From Marivibrio halodurans (lineage in GTDB: Bacteria > Pseudomonadota > Alphaproteobacteria > UBA8366 > Aestuariispiraceae): a stretch of DNA of 64,000 bases. A program made the position numbers and the translations under genes. The stretch spans positions 310,001 through 374,000 of the forward strand of contig NZ_JAGMWN010000005.1 of assembly GCF_017963645.1 (NCBI RefSeq), read 5' to 3'. This document shows, one piece after another, positions 45,645 through 55,641 of this stretch (within the stretch, counting starts at the first letter, position 1; each line of letters begins with the position of its first letter). The notes beneath the pieces are model-generated. The model was not told the DNA's origin, made no database searches, and saw nothing but the letters and a program-made list of their open reading frames with translations.

Positions 45645-46793
45645 TTATTCGACCGTGATCTTCGGCGCCTGACGCGCCCCGCCGAGGACGGCGTCGCGCA
45701 CCTGGACCGCGATCGCTTCATAGGCCTTGGCATGCGGCCCGTCGGGCTCGCTCACCACGACCGGACGGCCTCCGTCGGAAGTCTCCCGAATGAGGATATC
45801 GAGCGGTATCTCGCCCAGGAAGGGCGTGCCCAGCTTCTCCGCCTCGCGCTTGGCGCCGCCATGGCCGAAGACATGCGCCTCGTGCCCGCAGTTCGGGCAG
45901 ACATACATCGACATGTTCTCGATGATGCCGAGGACGGGCACATCCACCTTGCGGAACATGTTCAGGCCCTTGCGCGCGTCGAGCAACGCGATGTCCTGCG
46001 GCGTGGAGACGATCACCGCGCCGGAAAGCGGCGTATTCTGGGAGATGGTGAGCTGCGCGTCGCCGGTGCCCGGCGGCATATCGACGATCAGGATGTCGAG
46101 CGGCCCCCACATGACGTCCGAGAGCATCTGCTGCAACGCGCCCATCACCATCGGCCCGCGCCAGACGACGGGCTGGTCCTCCGCCACCATGAAGCCCATC
46201 GACATCGCCTTGATGCCGTAATTCTCCATCGGCTCCAGGGTCTTGCCGTCGGGCGAGTTCGGCCGCCCGGAAATGCCGAGCATGCGCGGCTGCGACGGCC
46301 CATAGACATCCGCGTCCAACATGCCGACGGAGAGGCCCAGCCCCTTCAACGCCAGCGCCAGATTGACGGCCGTCGTCGACTTACCCACGCCCCCCTTGCC
46401 CGAGGCGACGGCGACGATGTGCTTGATCTCGGCGGCGCCGCCCTTCTTGGCCGATTTGTTGCCGGCCCCCGCGCCGGCGCCCTGCGGATTTTGGGACGCG
46501 TTCCCGGATTGCCCCTTCGGCGCGCTCCCGGAAGCGCTCTTCTTGGATTCCGCTGTCAGGACGGCCGTCGAGGACAACACGCCCGGAATTCGGGCCACCG
46601 CTTCCTCCGCCTTGCGGCGCGTGTCCTCGTAATCGCCGGCGCGCGCGGGGTCGATCTCGATCGAGAACTGAATCATGCCGTTCTTGATCGCGATGCCGGA
46701 AATCATGTCGAGCGCAACCAGGCTTTTCCCCGCTTTCGGGTCCTGAACGCCCTGAAGCGCGTCGAGGATGGTCGCTTCGGTGATATCGGCCAT
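45645..46793 (-). CDS. apbC: Fe-S cluster carrier, Mrp/ApbC
   Basis: A 382-residue P-loop ATPase that carries and transfers Fe-S clusters in the cytoplasm. An N-terminal MIP18-like domain (about 1-80) is joined by a Gly/Ala/Gln/Lys-rich linker (about 84-120) to the Mrp NTPase: Walker A ASGKGGVGKSTT, LDADVYGPSQPRML, VDMPPGTGD and the cluster-binding CPNCGHEAHVFG. The ATG at 46793 starts MADITEATILDALQGV; the long frame upstream is not coding. It is divergent from hflK across a 320-base gap. Confidence 0.95.
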   Translation of the reverse strand: MADITEATILDALQGVQDPKAGKSLVALDMISGIAIKNGMIQFSIEIDPARAGDYEDTRRKAEEAVARIPGVLSSTAVLTAESKKSASGSAPKGQSGNASQNPQGAGAGAGNKSAKKGGAAEIKHIVAVASGKGGVGKSTTAVNLALALKGLGLSVGMLDADVYGPSQPRMLGISGRPNSPDGKTLEPMENYGIKAMSMGFMVAEDQPVVWRGPMVMGALQQMLSDVMWGPLDILIVDMPPGTGDAQLTISQNTPLSGAVIVSTPQDIALLDARKGLNMFRKVDVPVLGIIENMSMYVCPNCGHEAHVFGHGGAKREAEKLGTPFLGEIPLDILIRETSDGGRPVVVSEPDGPHAKAYEAIAVQVRDAVLGGARQAPKITVE

Positions 46794-47113
46794 GGCGTGC
46801 TGGCTACCTTTCGAAGGGGCTCGGTGGAACCGCTTAATTTCCTTGCCGCCGCGCCGGAAATCCTTGGCGCGGCATGACTTCATTCCATATATGAAGCGGC
46901 GGCGGGACGCAAAGGGGCGGCGTTTCGCGATCCCGTTTCGAACGCGGGCGGGATCGAATGGATCACAGTGGGGTTGATTCGTCCCAGGCAATGATAGTGT
47001 TATGCGCCGCGCCCAACGGACGCGACGCATGCCGTCGCGACCGCCCGGTCGGATCGCGCGATCAGGCGGCACGGCCCGGCGCCGGCAAACGCGAACGCAA
47101 TCGGAGTAGCTGA
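46794..47113. promoter_or_regulatory. Divergent promoter region apbC / hflK
   Basis: This 320-base gap contains no gene. On the plus strand TTGATT (46974-46979) and TGTTAT (46998-47003), 18 bases apart, form a possible sigma-70 promoter about 100 bases before hflK. GGAG precedes the hflK start. Confidence 0.35.
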
Positions 47114-48289
47114 ATGCCTTGGCAGAACAATGGCGGCGGCCCCTGGGGCGGCGGTGGCGGCAGTAACGGCGGGGGTGGCGGCGGCCCGCAAAGCCCCTGG
47201 GGGCGCGGCTCCGGCGGCGGTGGTGGGCGGCGCCCGCAACCGCCCGATACCGAGGAGATGATCCGGCAGGCGCAGGACCGCCTGAAACGGATGATTCCCG
47301 GCGGCTTCGGCGGCGGCAAGCTTGCCGGCGTGATCGCGGCGATCGTCGTCGCGGTGTGGCTGGCCACCGGCTTCTATCAGGTGAACACGAACGAGCAGGG
47401 CGTGGAACTCGTCTTCGGCGAGTTGTGGCAGACCACGGGCGAAGGGCTGAACTACAACTTCCCCGCCCCGATCGGCGACGTGCTGCTGCCCCAGGTCACC
47501 AACATCAACCAGATCAATATCGGATTCCGCGATGGCGGGCGGTCGACCGCGCGCAACGTCGCGGAGGAAAGCCTGATGCTGACCGGGGACGAGAACATCA
47601 TCGACGTTCAGTTCACGGTCTTCTGGAAGATCCGGGACGCCGGGCGCTACCTCTTCAATATCCGCAATCCGGACGACACGGTGAAGAACGCCGCCGAATC
47701 CGCGATGCGCGAGATCATCGGCCAGACCCCGTTCGAGTTCGCGCGGACCAACGGCCGCGCCGAGGTGGAGAATCAGGCGCAGGACCTGACCCAGCAGATT
47801 CTCGATTCCTACGAGGCCGGCATCCTGGTCACCAACATCGAGACGCAGAGCGTCGATCCGCCCGAATCCGTGCTGGACGCCTTCCGGGACGTGCAGGCGG
47901 CGGCGGCCGACCGCGAACGGTCGATCAACGAGGCGACCGCCTATCTGAACGAGATCACCAACCGCGCCCAGGGCCAAGCCGAGCAGGTGGTCCGCGCGGC
48001 CGAGGCCTATAAGGAAGAACAGATCAACCAGGCCAAGGGCGAGACCGACCGATTCCTGGCGATCCTGACGGAATATAATCAGGCCAAGGACGTCACCAAG
48101 CGCCGCATCTATCTTCAGACCATGGAGAACATCTTCGCCAACATGGAGAAGGTGTTGATCGAGAACGGCGAAGGCGGCGGCTCGGGCGTGCTGCCCTATC
48201 TGCCGCTCGACGTGATCGACAAGGATCGCGCGGGGCGTACCAATCCGTTGCAGCAGGACCAGGACGACATCGACGGGAGCAGCAACTGA
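47114..48289 (+). CDS. hflK: FtsH protease modulator HflK
   Basis: HflK and HflC form a membrane complex of the SPFH/prohibitin family that encases and modulates the FtsH protease. The 391-residue protein has a Gly/Asn-rich N-terminal tail (residues 1-55), one membrane helix (LAGVIAAIVVAVWLATGF, about 75-95) and the SPFH domain with FGELWQTTGEGLNYNFPAP. The C-terminal helical region follows. The stop TGA shares its A with the ATG of hflC (TGATG), so the two are translationally coupled. Confidence 0.96.
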   Translation: MPWQNNGGGPWGGGGGSNGGGGGGPQSPWGRGSGGGGGRRPQPPDTEEMIRQAQDRLKRMIPGGFGGGKLAGVIAAIVVAVWLATGFYQVNTNEQGVELVFGELWQTTGEGLNYNFPAPIGDVLLPQVTNINQINIGFRDGGRSTARNVAEESLMLTGDENIIDVQFTVFWKIRDAGRYLFNIRNPDDTVKNAAESAMREIIGQTPFEFARTNGRAEVENQAQDLTQQILDSYEAGILVTNIETQSVDPPESVLDAFRDVQAAAADRERSINEATAYLNEITNRAQGQAEQVVRAAEAYKEEQINQAKGETDRFLAILTEYNQAKDVTKRRIYLQTMENIFANMEKVLIENGEGGGSGVLPYLPLDVIDKDRAGRTNPLQQDQDDIDGSSN

Positions 48290-49185
48290 TGAACCGCACA
48301 GTGATTATCATCGGCGGTATCGTCGCCGTCCTGCTGATCGTGCTGTCCAGCGCCGCCTTCACGGTGCGCGAGACGCAGCAGGTGCTGATCCGCCAGTTCG
48401 GCGAGGTGCAGCGGATCGTCGGCGACCCCGGCCTGCACTTCAAGATCCCCTTCATCCAGAACGCGACCTATTTCGACAAGCGCGTGCTGGACTTCGACGC
48501 GGAGCGGGAGGAGATTCCGACCCTCGACCAAAAGCAGCTCGTGGTGGACGCCTTCGCGCGCTACCGCATCGTCGATCCGCTGAAATTCTATCAGGCGGTC
48601 GGCAACGAGCAGGGCTACCGCGCGCAATTGAGCCAGATCCTGTCGAACGCGCTGCGCTCGCAGGTCGGTTCGATCACGCTCTCCACCGTGTTGACCGAGA
48701 AACGCGCCAACCTGATGGAGCGAATCGCCGACGTGGTCGACGAGGAATCGCGCAATCTGGGCGTCGAGGTGATCGACGTGCGCATCAAGCGCGTCGATCT
48801 GCCGGAGGAGAACAGCCAGGCGATCTTCCGCCGCATGCAGACGCAGCGCGAGCAGGAGGCCCGCCGCATCCGCGCCGAGGGTGACAAGGAGGCCCGCCGC
48901 ATCCGCGCCGACGCGGACAAGCAGCAGCGCGTGATCGTCTCCGAGGCCCGCCGCGAGGCCGAGGTTCTGCGTGGCGAGGGCGACGCCGAGGCCCAGAACC
49001 TCTACAACAAGGCCTTCACGCAGGATGTGGCGTTCTTCGACTTCTGGCGTTCCATGCAGGCGATGCAGAAGGGCCTGTCGCCGGAGACCACCACGCTCGT
49101 CGGTCCGCCGGATTCAGACTTCTTCCGGTTCTTCCAGAGCCAGGAGCCGGCCGGTGGCGCCACGGTCACGGGGCCGTCCGAGTAA
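48289..49185 (+). CDS. hflC: FtsH protease modulator HflC
   Basis: The HflC partner of HflK, 298 residues. One N-terminal membrane helix (VIIIGGIVAVLLIVLSSA) anchors the SPFH domain, followed by a long R/E/A-rich coiled coil (about 170-235) with a repeated R-I-R-A-(E/D)-(G/A)-D-K unit. The AQNLYNKAFTQDVAFFDFWRSM segment near the end is typical of HflC. It is coupled to hflK and followed by a DUF2065 gene after a hairpin. Confidence 0.96.
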   Translation: MNRTVIIIGGIVAVLLIVLSSAAFTVRETQQVLIRQFGEVQRIVGDPGLHFKIPFIQNATYFDKRVLDFDAEREEIPTLDQKQLVVDAFARYRIVDPLKFYQAVGNEQGYRAQLSQILSNALRSQVGSITLSTVLTEKRANLMERIADVVDEESRNLGVEVIDVRIKRVDLPEENSQAIFRRMQTQREQEARRIRAEGDKEARRIRADADKQQRVIVSEARREAEVLRGEGDAEAQNLYNKAFTQDVAFFDFWRSMQAMQKGLSPETTTLVGPPDSDFFRFFQSQEPAGGATVTGPSE

Positions 49186-49204
49186 TCCTTTGAACGGGAC
49201 GTTT

Positions 49205-49229
49205 CCCGCCCGGCCGCGCGCCGGGCGGG
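49205..49229 (+). promoter_or_regulatory. Hairpin between hflC and the DUF2065 gene
   Basis: A perfect 10-base stem (CCCGCCCGGC / GCCGGGCGGG) with a 5-base CGCGC loop begins 20 bases after the hflC stop. There is no T-run, so it may stabilise the upstream mRNA or partly reduce downstream expression instead of ending transcription. Confidence 0.5.
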
Positions 49230-49268
49230 GGCACCCGCCTCCCCCTTCCCTTTCCATCGCGCGCGATC

Positions 49269-49466
49269 ATGGATGATTTCTGGACCGCGATCCTAACCGC
49301 GCTCGGCCTGGTGTTCGTGATCGAGGGCATGGCCTATGCACTCTTTCCCGAGGGAGCGAAGCGCCTCGCCGCGTTGGCGCAATCCCTGCCTGCCGGTAGT
49401 CTGCGACGCGGCGGCCTCATCGCCGCGATCGCCGGCGCCCTGCTGGTCTGGCTGGTGCGGGGATAA
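49269..49466 (+). CDS. DUF2065 family small membrane protein
   Basis: A 65-residue protein with two membrane helices, matching DUF2065 (YjeT-like). Markers are ALGLVFVIEGMAYALFPEG and the late GGLIAAIAGALLVW. It usually sits between hflC and a DegP/DegQ-type protease or purA in proteobacteria, as here, and may belong to the HflKC-FtsH quality-control system. Its function is not known. Confidence 0.9.
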   Translation: MDDFWTAILTALGLVFVIEGMAYALFPEGAKRLAALAQSLPAGSLRRGGLIAAIAGALLVWLVRG

Positions 49467-49845
49467 GATGGGGAGAACGCGTGCCTTCCGGCCGCGACCG
49501 GGCACCATCAAGCGGAACGAAATGTGGCAGTTTCAGGATTTCTACACTGCTATCCGCAGCGTGCATTGATAGGGTCGAAATCCTTTCCCACATCGCGATA
49601 CAGACATTGGCGGTTTCGTCACGTCCCCTATATCCCTGGTCATCGATGCCGATCCGGGGCAAGCTTTCGGAAAGTATCCAGCGCTTGCCCCAGATCGAAG
49701 CGGGTTTGGGTCGGGACCGGAGAATGGATACCCGACGAACACGAACCGCCCATGCCGATTGAAGACCCTAGAGGTCCGCGTCCGGCGGCCAATGCTTCGG
49801 GTCCGGACGTGCACTCGAATTGAAGCGGAGTGAGTGAGACCGATC
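49467..49845. other. Gap before degP
   Basis: About 380 bases with no supported gene. A long imperfect inverted repeat (TGTGGCAGTTTCAGGATTT near 49523 and AAATCCTTTCCCACA near 49579) could fold in the leader of the protease mRNA. GCGGAACG near 49513 might be part of a stress-sigma-factor promoter, but I cannot assign a second element. Confidence 0.4.
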
Positions 49846-51360
49846 ATGTATCGCGCCGACAAACCAATCGTCCAAGCCTTCGCGCAGCCGCGCGCCGGCC
49901 TGGACCCGGTGTTCGCGCGGGTCGCCGCGGTGGCCCTCGCGCTCGTCATGGCCGTCGTCTCGGCCGCCCCCGCCCATGCGCGCGGGACGCCGGACGGCTT
50001 CGCCGATTTGGCCGAAAAACTGCTTCCGGCCGTCGTGAACATCTCCACGACCCAGAAGATCGAGGGCCGGTCCGAGGGGCCGGGCTTCAAGCTTCCCCCG
50101 GGCAGCCCGTTGGAGGATTTCTTCGAGCGCTTCGGCAATCCCGGCGGCAATTCCCCGCCGCGTCAGGCGCAGAGCCTGGGCTCCGGCTTCGTCGTCGACG
50201 CCGAGGCCGGTATCGTCATCACCAACAACCATGTCATCGAGGGCGCCGACGAGATCAAGGTCATCCTGCAGGACGACACGGAACTCACGGCGGAGTTGCT
50301 CGGCACCGACCCGAAGACCGACGTCGCGGTGCTCTCCGTCGGCGAAGGCCACGAGCTGCAGGAAGTACCCTTCGGCGATTCCGACGGGGCGCGCATCGGT
50401 GACTGGGTGGTCGCCATCGGCAATCCGCTCGGCTTCGGCGGCACGGTGACGGCGGGCATCGTCTCGGCGCGCGGCCGCGACATCAATGCCGGCCCCTACG
50501 ACAACTTCATCCAGACCGATGCGCCGATCAACCGGGGCAACTCGGGCGGGCCGCTCTTCAACATGGACGGTCAGGTGATCGGCATCAACACGGCGATCAT
50601 CAGCCAGACCGGCGGGTCGATCGGCATCGGATTCGCCGTGCCGTCGAACCAGGCGGAACAGGTGATCAAGCAGATCCGCGAATACGGCACGACCCGTCGC
50701 GGCTGGCTCGGTGTCGGCATCCAGGAAGTCAGCCCGGATATCGCCGACAGTCTGGGTCTCGAGGAAGCCGCCGGCGCGCTCGTCGCCAATGTCTACGAGA
50801 AGAGCCCTGCCGAACGGGCGGGCTTCAAGTCCGGCGACGTCGTCCTGCGCTTCGACGGCCAGAAGGTTCCGAGCCAGCGGGCGCTGCCGCGCATGGTCGC
50901 CAACACCGATGTCGGCAAGGAAGTCGATGTCGTGGTCTGGCGCAATGGCGAGGAGAAGACCCTGAAGGTCACCCTCGGCGAGTTGGAGAAGGTCGATCTC
51001 GCCTCGCTCCGCACCGAGGATGGCGAACAGGGCCAGGGCGACGGATCCGCCGCCGTCACGGTGGAATCCCTCGGCCTGTCGCTCGCCGAGATCACCGGCG
51101 AGGTGGCCCAGCGCCTCGAACTCGACCCGAATACCAAGGGCGTGCTCGTCACCGACGTCGAGCCGAACAGCGACGCCGCGCAGAAGACCCTGCAACCCGG
51201 CGATATCATCCTCGAGGTGAACCAGAACCCGGTCACCAACCCGGGCGAGGTCGCCGCCGAGGTTCAGAAATCGGTCGATGCCAGTCGCAAGACCGTGCTG
51301 ATGCGGCTGGAGCGGAACGGCGAGCAGCGCTTCGTCGCGGTGAAGATCAACCAGGGCTGA
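49846..51360 (+). CDS. degP: Periplasmic Do-family serine protease (DegP/DegQ type)
   Basis: A 504-residue exported trypsin-like protease and chaperone for misfolded envelope proteins. The signal peptide (about 1-48) ends near APAHARG. The catalytic triad is H in ITNNHVIEGADEIK, D in DPKTDVAVLSV and S in INRGNSGGPLFNMDG. Two PDZ domains follow (about 275-375 and 395-495), with RRGWLGVGIQ and GVLVTDVEPNSDAAQ. I use the ATG at 49846; a GTG at 49834 is closer to the GGAG and could be the real start. It follows hflKC-DUF2065 and is ended by a good terminator. Confidence 0.95.
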   Translation: MYRADKPIVQAFAQPRAGLDPVFARVAAVALALVMAVVSAAPAHARGTPDGFADLAEKLLPAVVNISTTQKIEGRSEGPGFKLPPGSPLEDFFERFGNPGGNSPPRQAQSLGSGFVVDAEAGIVITNNHVIEGADEIKVILQDDTELTAELLGTDPKTDVAVLSVGEGHELQEVPFGDSDGARIGDWVVAIGNPLGFGGTVTAGIVSARGRDINAGPYDNFIQTDAPINRGNSGGPLFNMDGQVIGINTAIISQTGGSIGIGFAVPSNQAEQVIKQIREYGTTRRGWLGVGIQEVSPDIADSLGLEEAAGALVANVYEKSPAERAGFKSGDVVLRFDGQKVPSQRALPRMVANTDVGKEVDVVVWRNGEEKTLKVTLGELEKVDLASLRTEDGEQGQGDGSAAVTVESLGLSLAEITGEVAQRLELDPNTKGVLVTDVEPNSDAAQKTLQPGDIILEVNQNPVTNPGEVAAEVQKSVDASRKTVLMRLERNGEQRFVAVKINQG

Positions 51361-51396
51361 TCTCCGGATCGTACCCTGACCGATCGACCTGAAGGG

Positions 51397-51436
51397 ACCC
51401 GCCGGTTCTTGAAAGAGGCCGGCGGGTTTCCTTTGT
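51397..51436 (+). terminator. Intrinsic terminator after degP
   Basis: A 9-base stem (ACCCGCCGG / CCGGCGGGT) with a 13-base loop is followed by TTCCTTTG, about 40 bases after the degP stop. Confidence 0.8.
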
Positions 51437-51493
51437 CTTGCGTCCGGCCATTCACCGACACCACCCGACCAGAGCATGATAGAGAGGCTTGGC

Positions 51494-52777
51494 ATGACCG
51501 AGACGACGACGCGCCGCACCGGGCAGGCCCCCATCGGGCACGACCCCATCGGGCAAGACGCCACCGCCCCCGCCGACCCGCCCGATTTCGACGCCTATCC
51601 GATCACCCATCGGCTGGTGGAGGCGGAAGCGGCGGGCCGCGCCGTGCGGGTCGTCTGGGAGGACGGGCTGATCTGCCGCTATCATGTCTTCTGGCTGCGC
51701 GAGAACGCGCCGGACCCCGAAACCACCCATCCGGTAACGCGCGAACAGGCGTTGCAGCTATTGGAAATACCGACCGACCTGGAGGCCGCGGAGGCCTGGG
51801 TCGATGCGGCCGGCGGACTCGGCGTGCGCTGGTCGAGCGGCGAGCGCTCCCGCTTCCACCCGGGCTGGCTGCGTGCCTATAGCCACGGCGCGACGGACGG
51901 CGAGGACGGCGCGGGCCTCCACGCGCTGCCATCCCGCGTGCGCTGGGACGCGGCCATGATGGCGGACGCGGTGCCGCGCTTCGACGGCCCCACTGTCCTT
52001 TCCGATCCGGCGGAGGAGGCGCGCTGGGTCGAGGCGCTGCATGTCCACGGTCTCGCGATCCTGGAAAATCTCGACAGCACGCCGGAGGTTATCGAGACCG
52101 TGCCGGCCCGCCTGGGGCCGATCCGCGCGACCAATTTCGGGTCCGTCTTCGACGTACGTTCCAAACCGGACGCGGATTCCAACGCCTACACCACGATGAC
52201 GCTGCCGGTGCATACCGACCTCGCCACGCGGGAATTCGTGCCGGGCCTGCAGTTCCTCCACTGCCTCGCCAACGAAGCGGACGGCGGCGACAGCCTGCTG
52301 GTGGACGGCTTCCGGATCGCGGATGATCTGCGCGTGGCGGACCCGGCGGCCTTCGAGGCGCTGACGACCCTGCCGCTGACCTACTACAACAAGGCGACGG
52401 CCACCGATTACCGGCACGACGCGCCGATGATCCGCCTCGGCCCGGACGGCGGTTACGAGGAAATCCGGTGGAGCCCCTGGTTGCGGGCGCCCGTCCGCGC
52501 CTCCTTCGAGGATACCGATCGCATCTATCACGGGCTGCGCACGATCTTCGCGCTGGCCGACGACCCGGCTTTCACCATCCGCCTTCGGCTGAAGCCGGGC
52601 GATCTGCTGGGCTTCGATAACCGGCGTATCCTGCATGGACGCACCGGCTTCGATCCCACGACCGGCGATCGCTGGCTGCGCGGCTGCTATGTTGAGCGGG
52701 AGGAATTGCATTCCCGCCTACGTATCCTGGCCCGCCGCCGACGTGCCGCGGCGGTCGAGAATGCCGCAGCGGCTTGA
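51494..52777 (+). CDS. Gamma-butyrobetaine dioxygenase-like Fe(II)/2-oxoglutarate oxygenase
   Basis: A 427-residue oxygenase related to gamma-butyrobetaine hydroxylase, which makes carnitine. The catalytic domain has H240 and D242 in LPVHTDLATRE and H381 in RRILHGRTG, with FGSVFDVRSKPDADSNAYTT and DGFRIADDL as family motifs. The N-terminal domain (about 40-130) retains the fold signature FWLREN and HPVTREQ, but all three cysteines of the usual zinc site are gone (RENAPDPETTHP). The first 35 residues contain a short duplication (PIGHDPIGQD). The ATG at 51494 has AGAGAGG before it. It stands alone between degP and pepN; its substrate may be gamma-butyrobetaine or another trimethylammonium acid. 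Confidence 0.85.
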   Translation: MTETTTRRTGQAPIGHDPIGQDATAPADPPDFDAYPITHRLVEAEAAGRAVRVVWEDGLICRYHVFWLRENAPDPETTHPVTREQALQLLEIPTDLEAAEAWVDAAGGLGVRWSSGERSRFHPGWLRAYSHGATDGEDGAGLHALPSRVRWDAAMMADAVPRFDGPTVLSDPAEEARWVEALHVHGLAILENLDSTPEVIETVPARLGPIRATNFGSVFDVRSKPDADSNAYTTMTLPVHTDLATREFVPGLQFLHCLANEADGGDSLLVDGFRIADDLRVADPAAFEALTTLPLTYYNKATATDYRHDAPMIRLGPDGGYEEIRWSPWLRAPVRASFEDTDRIYHGLRTIFALADDPAFTIRLRLKPGDLLGFDNRRILHGRTGFDPTTGDRWLRGCYVEREELHSRLRILARRRRAAAVENAAAA

Positions 52778-52882
52778 CCTGCGCCCCGCGCATCCGATGT
52801 AAGTAACAGATGGGTGCGAAGAAGGAGGCGCGGCCCGCGCGCCGTCCGTACCCGCCGTCACATCGAACGCCGTGGAGCTTTC

Positions 52883-55516
52883 ATGAAGACCGAGCAACCG
52901 CCCGTCATCCGCCTTTCCGACTATACCGCCCCCGCCTTCGCCATCCCCAGGACGGCGCTGACGGTCGATCTCGACCCGACGCGCACGATCGTGGAGGCGG
53001 TGCTGGAGGTCGAGCGGGTCGACGGCGGCGCCCCCTCGCTCACCCTCGACGCCGAGGGGATGGAATTGCTCGCCCTTGAAATCGACGGCACTTCGGTGCC
53101 GGAGGACGCCTATCGGATGGAGGACGACAAGCTCTCCATCGCGGAGGTGCCGGAGCGCTTCACCCTCACCGCCCGTGTCGCCATCGATCCGCAGAGCAAT
53201 ACGCGGTTGGAAGGGCTCTACCGCTCCAACGGCGTCTTCTGCACCCAGTGCGAGGCGGAAGGCTTCCGCCGGATCGCCCCCTTCATCGACCGGCCGGATT
53301 TGTTGAGCCGCTATTCGGTCACCATCCGCGCGGACAAGAAGACGTGCCCGGTCCTGCTTTCCAACGGTAATCTGGTGGAGAGCGGCGATCTCGACGACGG
53401 CCGGCATTATGCCGTATGGGAAGACCCGTTCCCGAAGCCCGCTTATCTCTTCGCGCTGGTCGCGGGCGACCTCGCCTGGATCGCGGACCGGTTCACCACG
53501 CGCTCCGGCCGCGCGGTCGATCTGCGCATCCATGTCGAGCATGGTAACGAGGGCCGCGCCGGTTACGCGATGGAATCGCTGAAGCGCTCGATGGCATGGG
53601 ACGAGGAACGCTTCGGGCTCGAATACGATCTCGACATCTTCAACATCGTCGCCGTCAGCGATTTCAACATGGGCGCGATGGAGAACAAGAGCCTAAACGT
53701 CTTCAACGCCAAATATATCCTGGCCGACCCGGAAAGCGCGACCGACGGCGATTTCGCCGCGATCGAATCCATCGTCGGGCATGAATATTTCCACAATTGG
53801 ACCGGTAACCGGATCACCTGCCGCGACTGGTTCCAATTGAGCCTGAAGGAAGGTCTGACCGTCTTCCGCGACCAGGAATTCTCCGCCGACATGCGCTCGC
53901 GCCCGGTGAAGCGCATCCAGGACGTGCGCATGCTGCGCGCGCGTCAGTTTCCGGAGGATGCGGGCCCTCTCGCCCATCCGGTGCGGCCCGACAGCTATAT
54001 GGAGATCAACAACTTCTATACCGCGACCGTCTACGAGAAGGGCGCGGAGGTGATCCGCATGCTGCATGCGCTGCTTGGCGAGGAGGGCTTCCAGAAGGGC
54101 ATGCGCCTCTATGTCGAGCGGCATGACGGCCAGGCGGTCACCTGCGACGATTTCGTCGCCGCCATGGCCGACGCGAACGGCCGCGACCTCGATCATTTCA
54201 AGCGCTGGTATGCCCAGGCCGGCACGCCCGAGGTGACGGTGGAAAGCCATCACGATCCCGAGGCTGAGACCCTGACCCTCACTCTCGCCCAGATGACCCC
54301 GCCGACGCCGGGCCAGCCGAAGAAGCAGCCGGTGACGATTCCGCTGGCGCTGGCCCTGATCGGGCCCGACGGGCGGGAGATGCCGATCCGGATCGAGGGC
54401 GAGGACCGGGGAACGGAAACCGTCCTGCTGCTGACGGAGGACCGCCAGAGCGTCACCTTCGAGGGGGTTGCGGAGCGGCCGCGCCTCTCCCTCAATCGCG
54501 GTTTCTCCGCGCCGATCCGCCTCAACCAACGCATCGGACGGGAGGACCGCGCCTTCCTCATGGCGCACGACACCGACCCCTTCGCGCGCTGGGAGGCGGG
54601 CCAGCAATATGCCTGCGACCTGTTGCTGGAGATGATCGAGAGCCTCGGCCGGGGCGAGACGCCGAAGGCCGATCCCGCCTTCATCGAGGCGATCGGCCAC
54701 ACCCTTGCCAATAACGGGCTGGACGATGCCTTCCGCGCGCAGGTCCTGGCGCTGCCGACCGAGGAATATATCGGCGAGCAGATGAAGATCGTCGACGTGG
54801 ATGCGATCCACACCGCGCGCGAGACGCTGAAGCGTGCCCTGGCCGACGCGCATTACGACCGCCTGCTGGCCACCTATCAGGCGCGCCGCAGCAACGAGGC
54901 CTTCGCCCCCGATGCCGAGCAGGCGGGGCGCCGGGCGCTCAAGAATGCCTGTCTCGCCCTGTTGGCGGCGAGCGGCACGGCGGATACGGCCGAGTTGGTC
55001 CGGCTTCAGGCGGAGACCGCGAACAACATGACCGACCGCATGGCGGCGATCATGCTGCTGACCGGCAACGGCCTGCCGGGCCGGGACGAGGCACTGGCCG
55101 CCTTCCGCGAGCGCTGGAAGGAGGACGAGCAGGTGATGGACAAATGGTTCGCCGTCCAGGCCACCTCGCCCGAGGCCGATACGCTGGATCGCGTGCGAAA
55201 ACTGATGCAGGACCCGGTCTTCTCCATGCGCAAGCCGAACAAGGTGCGCGCGCTGATCGGCGCCTTCGCCGCCGCCAACCCGGTGCAGTTCAACCGCGCG
55301 GACGGCGCGGGCTACGACTTCCTGGCGGAACAGACCATCGCGCTCGATCGGCTGAACCCGCAGGTGGCGGCGCGGCTGATCGGGCCGCTGGGCCATTGGC
55401 GGCGTTTCGACGAGACCCGGCGCGACATGATGAAGGCCGCGCTGGAGCGTATCCTCGCCACCAAGGATTTGAGCCGCGATTGCTACGAGATCGCGTCCAA
55501 GGCGCTCGCCGACTGA
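52883..55516 (+). CDS. pepN: Aminopeptidase N
   Basis: An 877-residue cytoplasmic M1 zinc aminopeptidase, close in length to E. coli PepN (870). The substrate-binding GAMEN motif is in FNMGAMENKSLNVFN and the zinc motif HEXXH is in GHEYFHNWTGNRI with the third ligand Glu in LKEGLTVFRDQEFS. The C-terminal helical domain ends normally. I start at the ATG at 52883 after GGAG, in agreement with the PepN N-terminus. Confidence 0.97.
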   Translation: MKTEQPPVIRLSDYTAPAFAIPRTALTVDLDPTRTIVEAVLEVERVDGGAPSLTLDAEGMELLALEIDGTSVPEDAYRMEDDKLSIAEVPERFTLTARVAIDPQSNTRLEGLYRSNGVFCTQCEAEGFRRIAPFIDRPDLLSRYSVTIRADKKTCPVLLSNGNLVESGDLDDGRHYAVWEDPFPKPAYLFALVAGDLAWIADRFTTRSGRAVDLRIHVEHGNEGRAGYAMESLKRSMAWDEERFGLEYDLDIFNIVAVSDFNMGAMENKSLNVFNAKYILADPESATDGDFAAIESIVGHEYFHNWTGNRITCRDWFQLSLKEGLTVFRDQEFSADMRSRPVKRIQDVRMLRARQFPEDAGPLAHPVRPDSYMEINNFYTATVYEKGAEVIRMLHALLGEEGFQKGMRLYVERHDGQAVTCDDFVAAMADANGRDLDHFKRWYAQAGTPEVTVESHHDPEAETLTLTLAQMTPPTPGQPKKQPVTIPLALALIGPDGREMPIRIEGEDRGTETVLLLTEDRQSVTFEGVAERPRLSLNRGFSAPIRLNQRIGREDRAFLMAHDTDPFARWEAGQQYACDLLLEMIESLGRGETPKADPAFIEAIGHTLANNGLDDAFRAQVLALPTEEYIGEQMKIVDVDAIHTARETLKRALADAHYDRLLATYQARRSNEAFAPDAEQAGRRALKNACLALLAASGTADTAELVRLQAETANNMTDRMAAIMLLTGNGLPGRDEALAAFRERWKEDEQVMDKWFAVQATSPEADTLDRVRKLMQDPVFSMRKPNKVRALIGAFAAANPVQFNRADGAGYDFLAEQTIALDRLNPQVAARLIGPLGHWRRFDETRRDMMKAALERILATKDLSRDCYEIASKALAD

Positions 55517-55641
55517 AGGCCCGCTCCCTTGTAAGCCCACGCGCTTGTGACGGCTTTGTGATGCGCGCGCCCCTCGCGCCGGGTTAGTCTCGCGCCCACC
55601 TCATCGGGGTATGGATCAAGGCGGGCGACGGAACCGGTTTC

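Noticed and set aside
51471-51480. AGAGCATGAT, matching the end of the palindromic element
   Set aside because: Only ten bases match and no inverted partner is nearby; probably chance.
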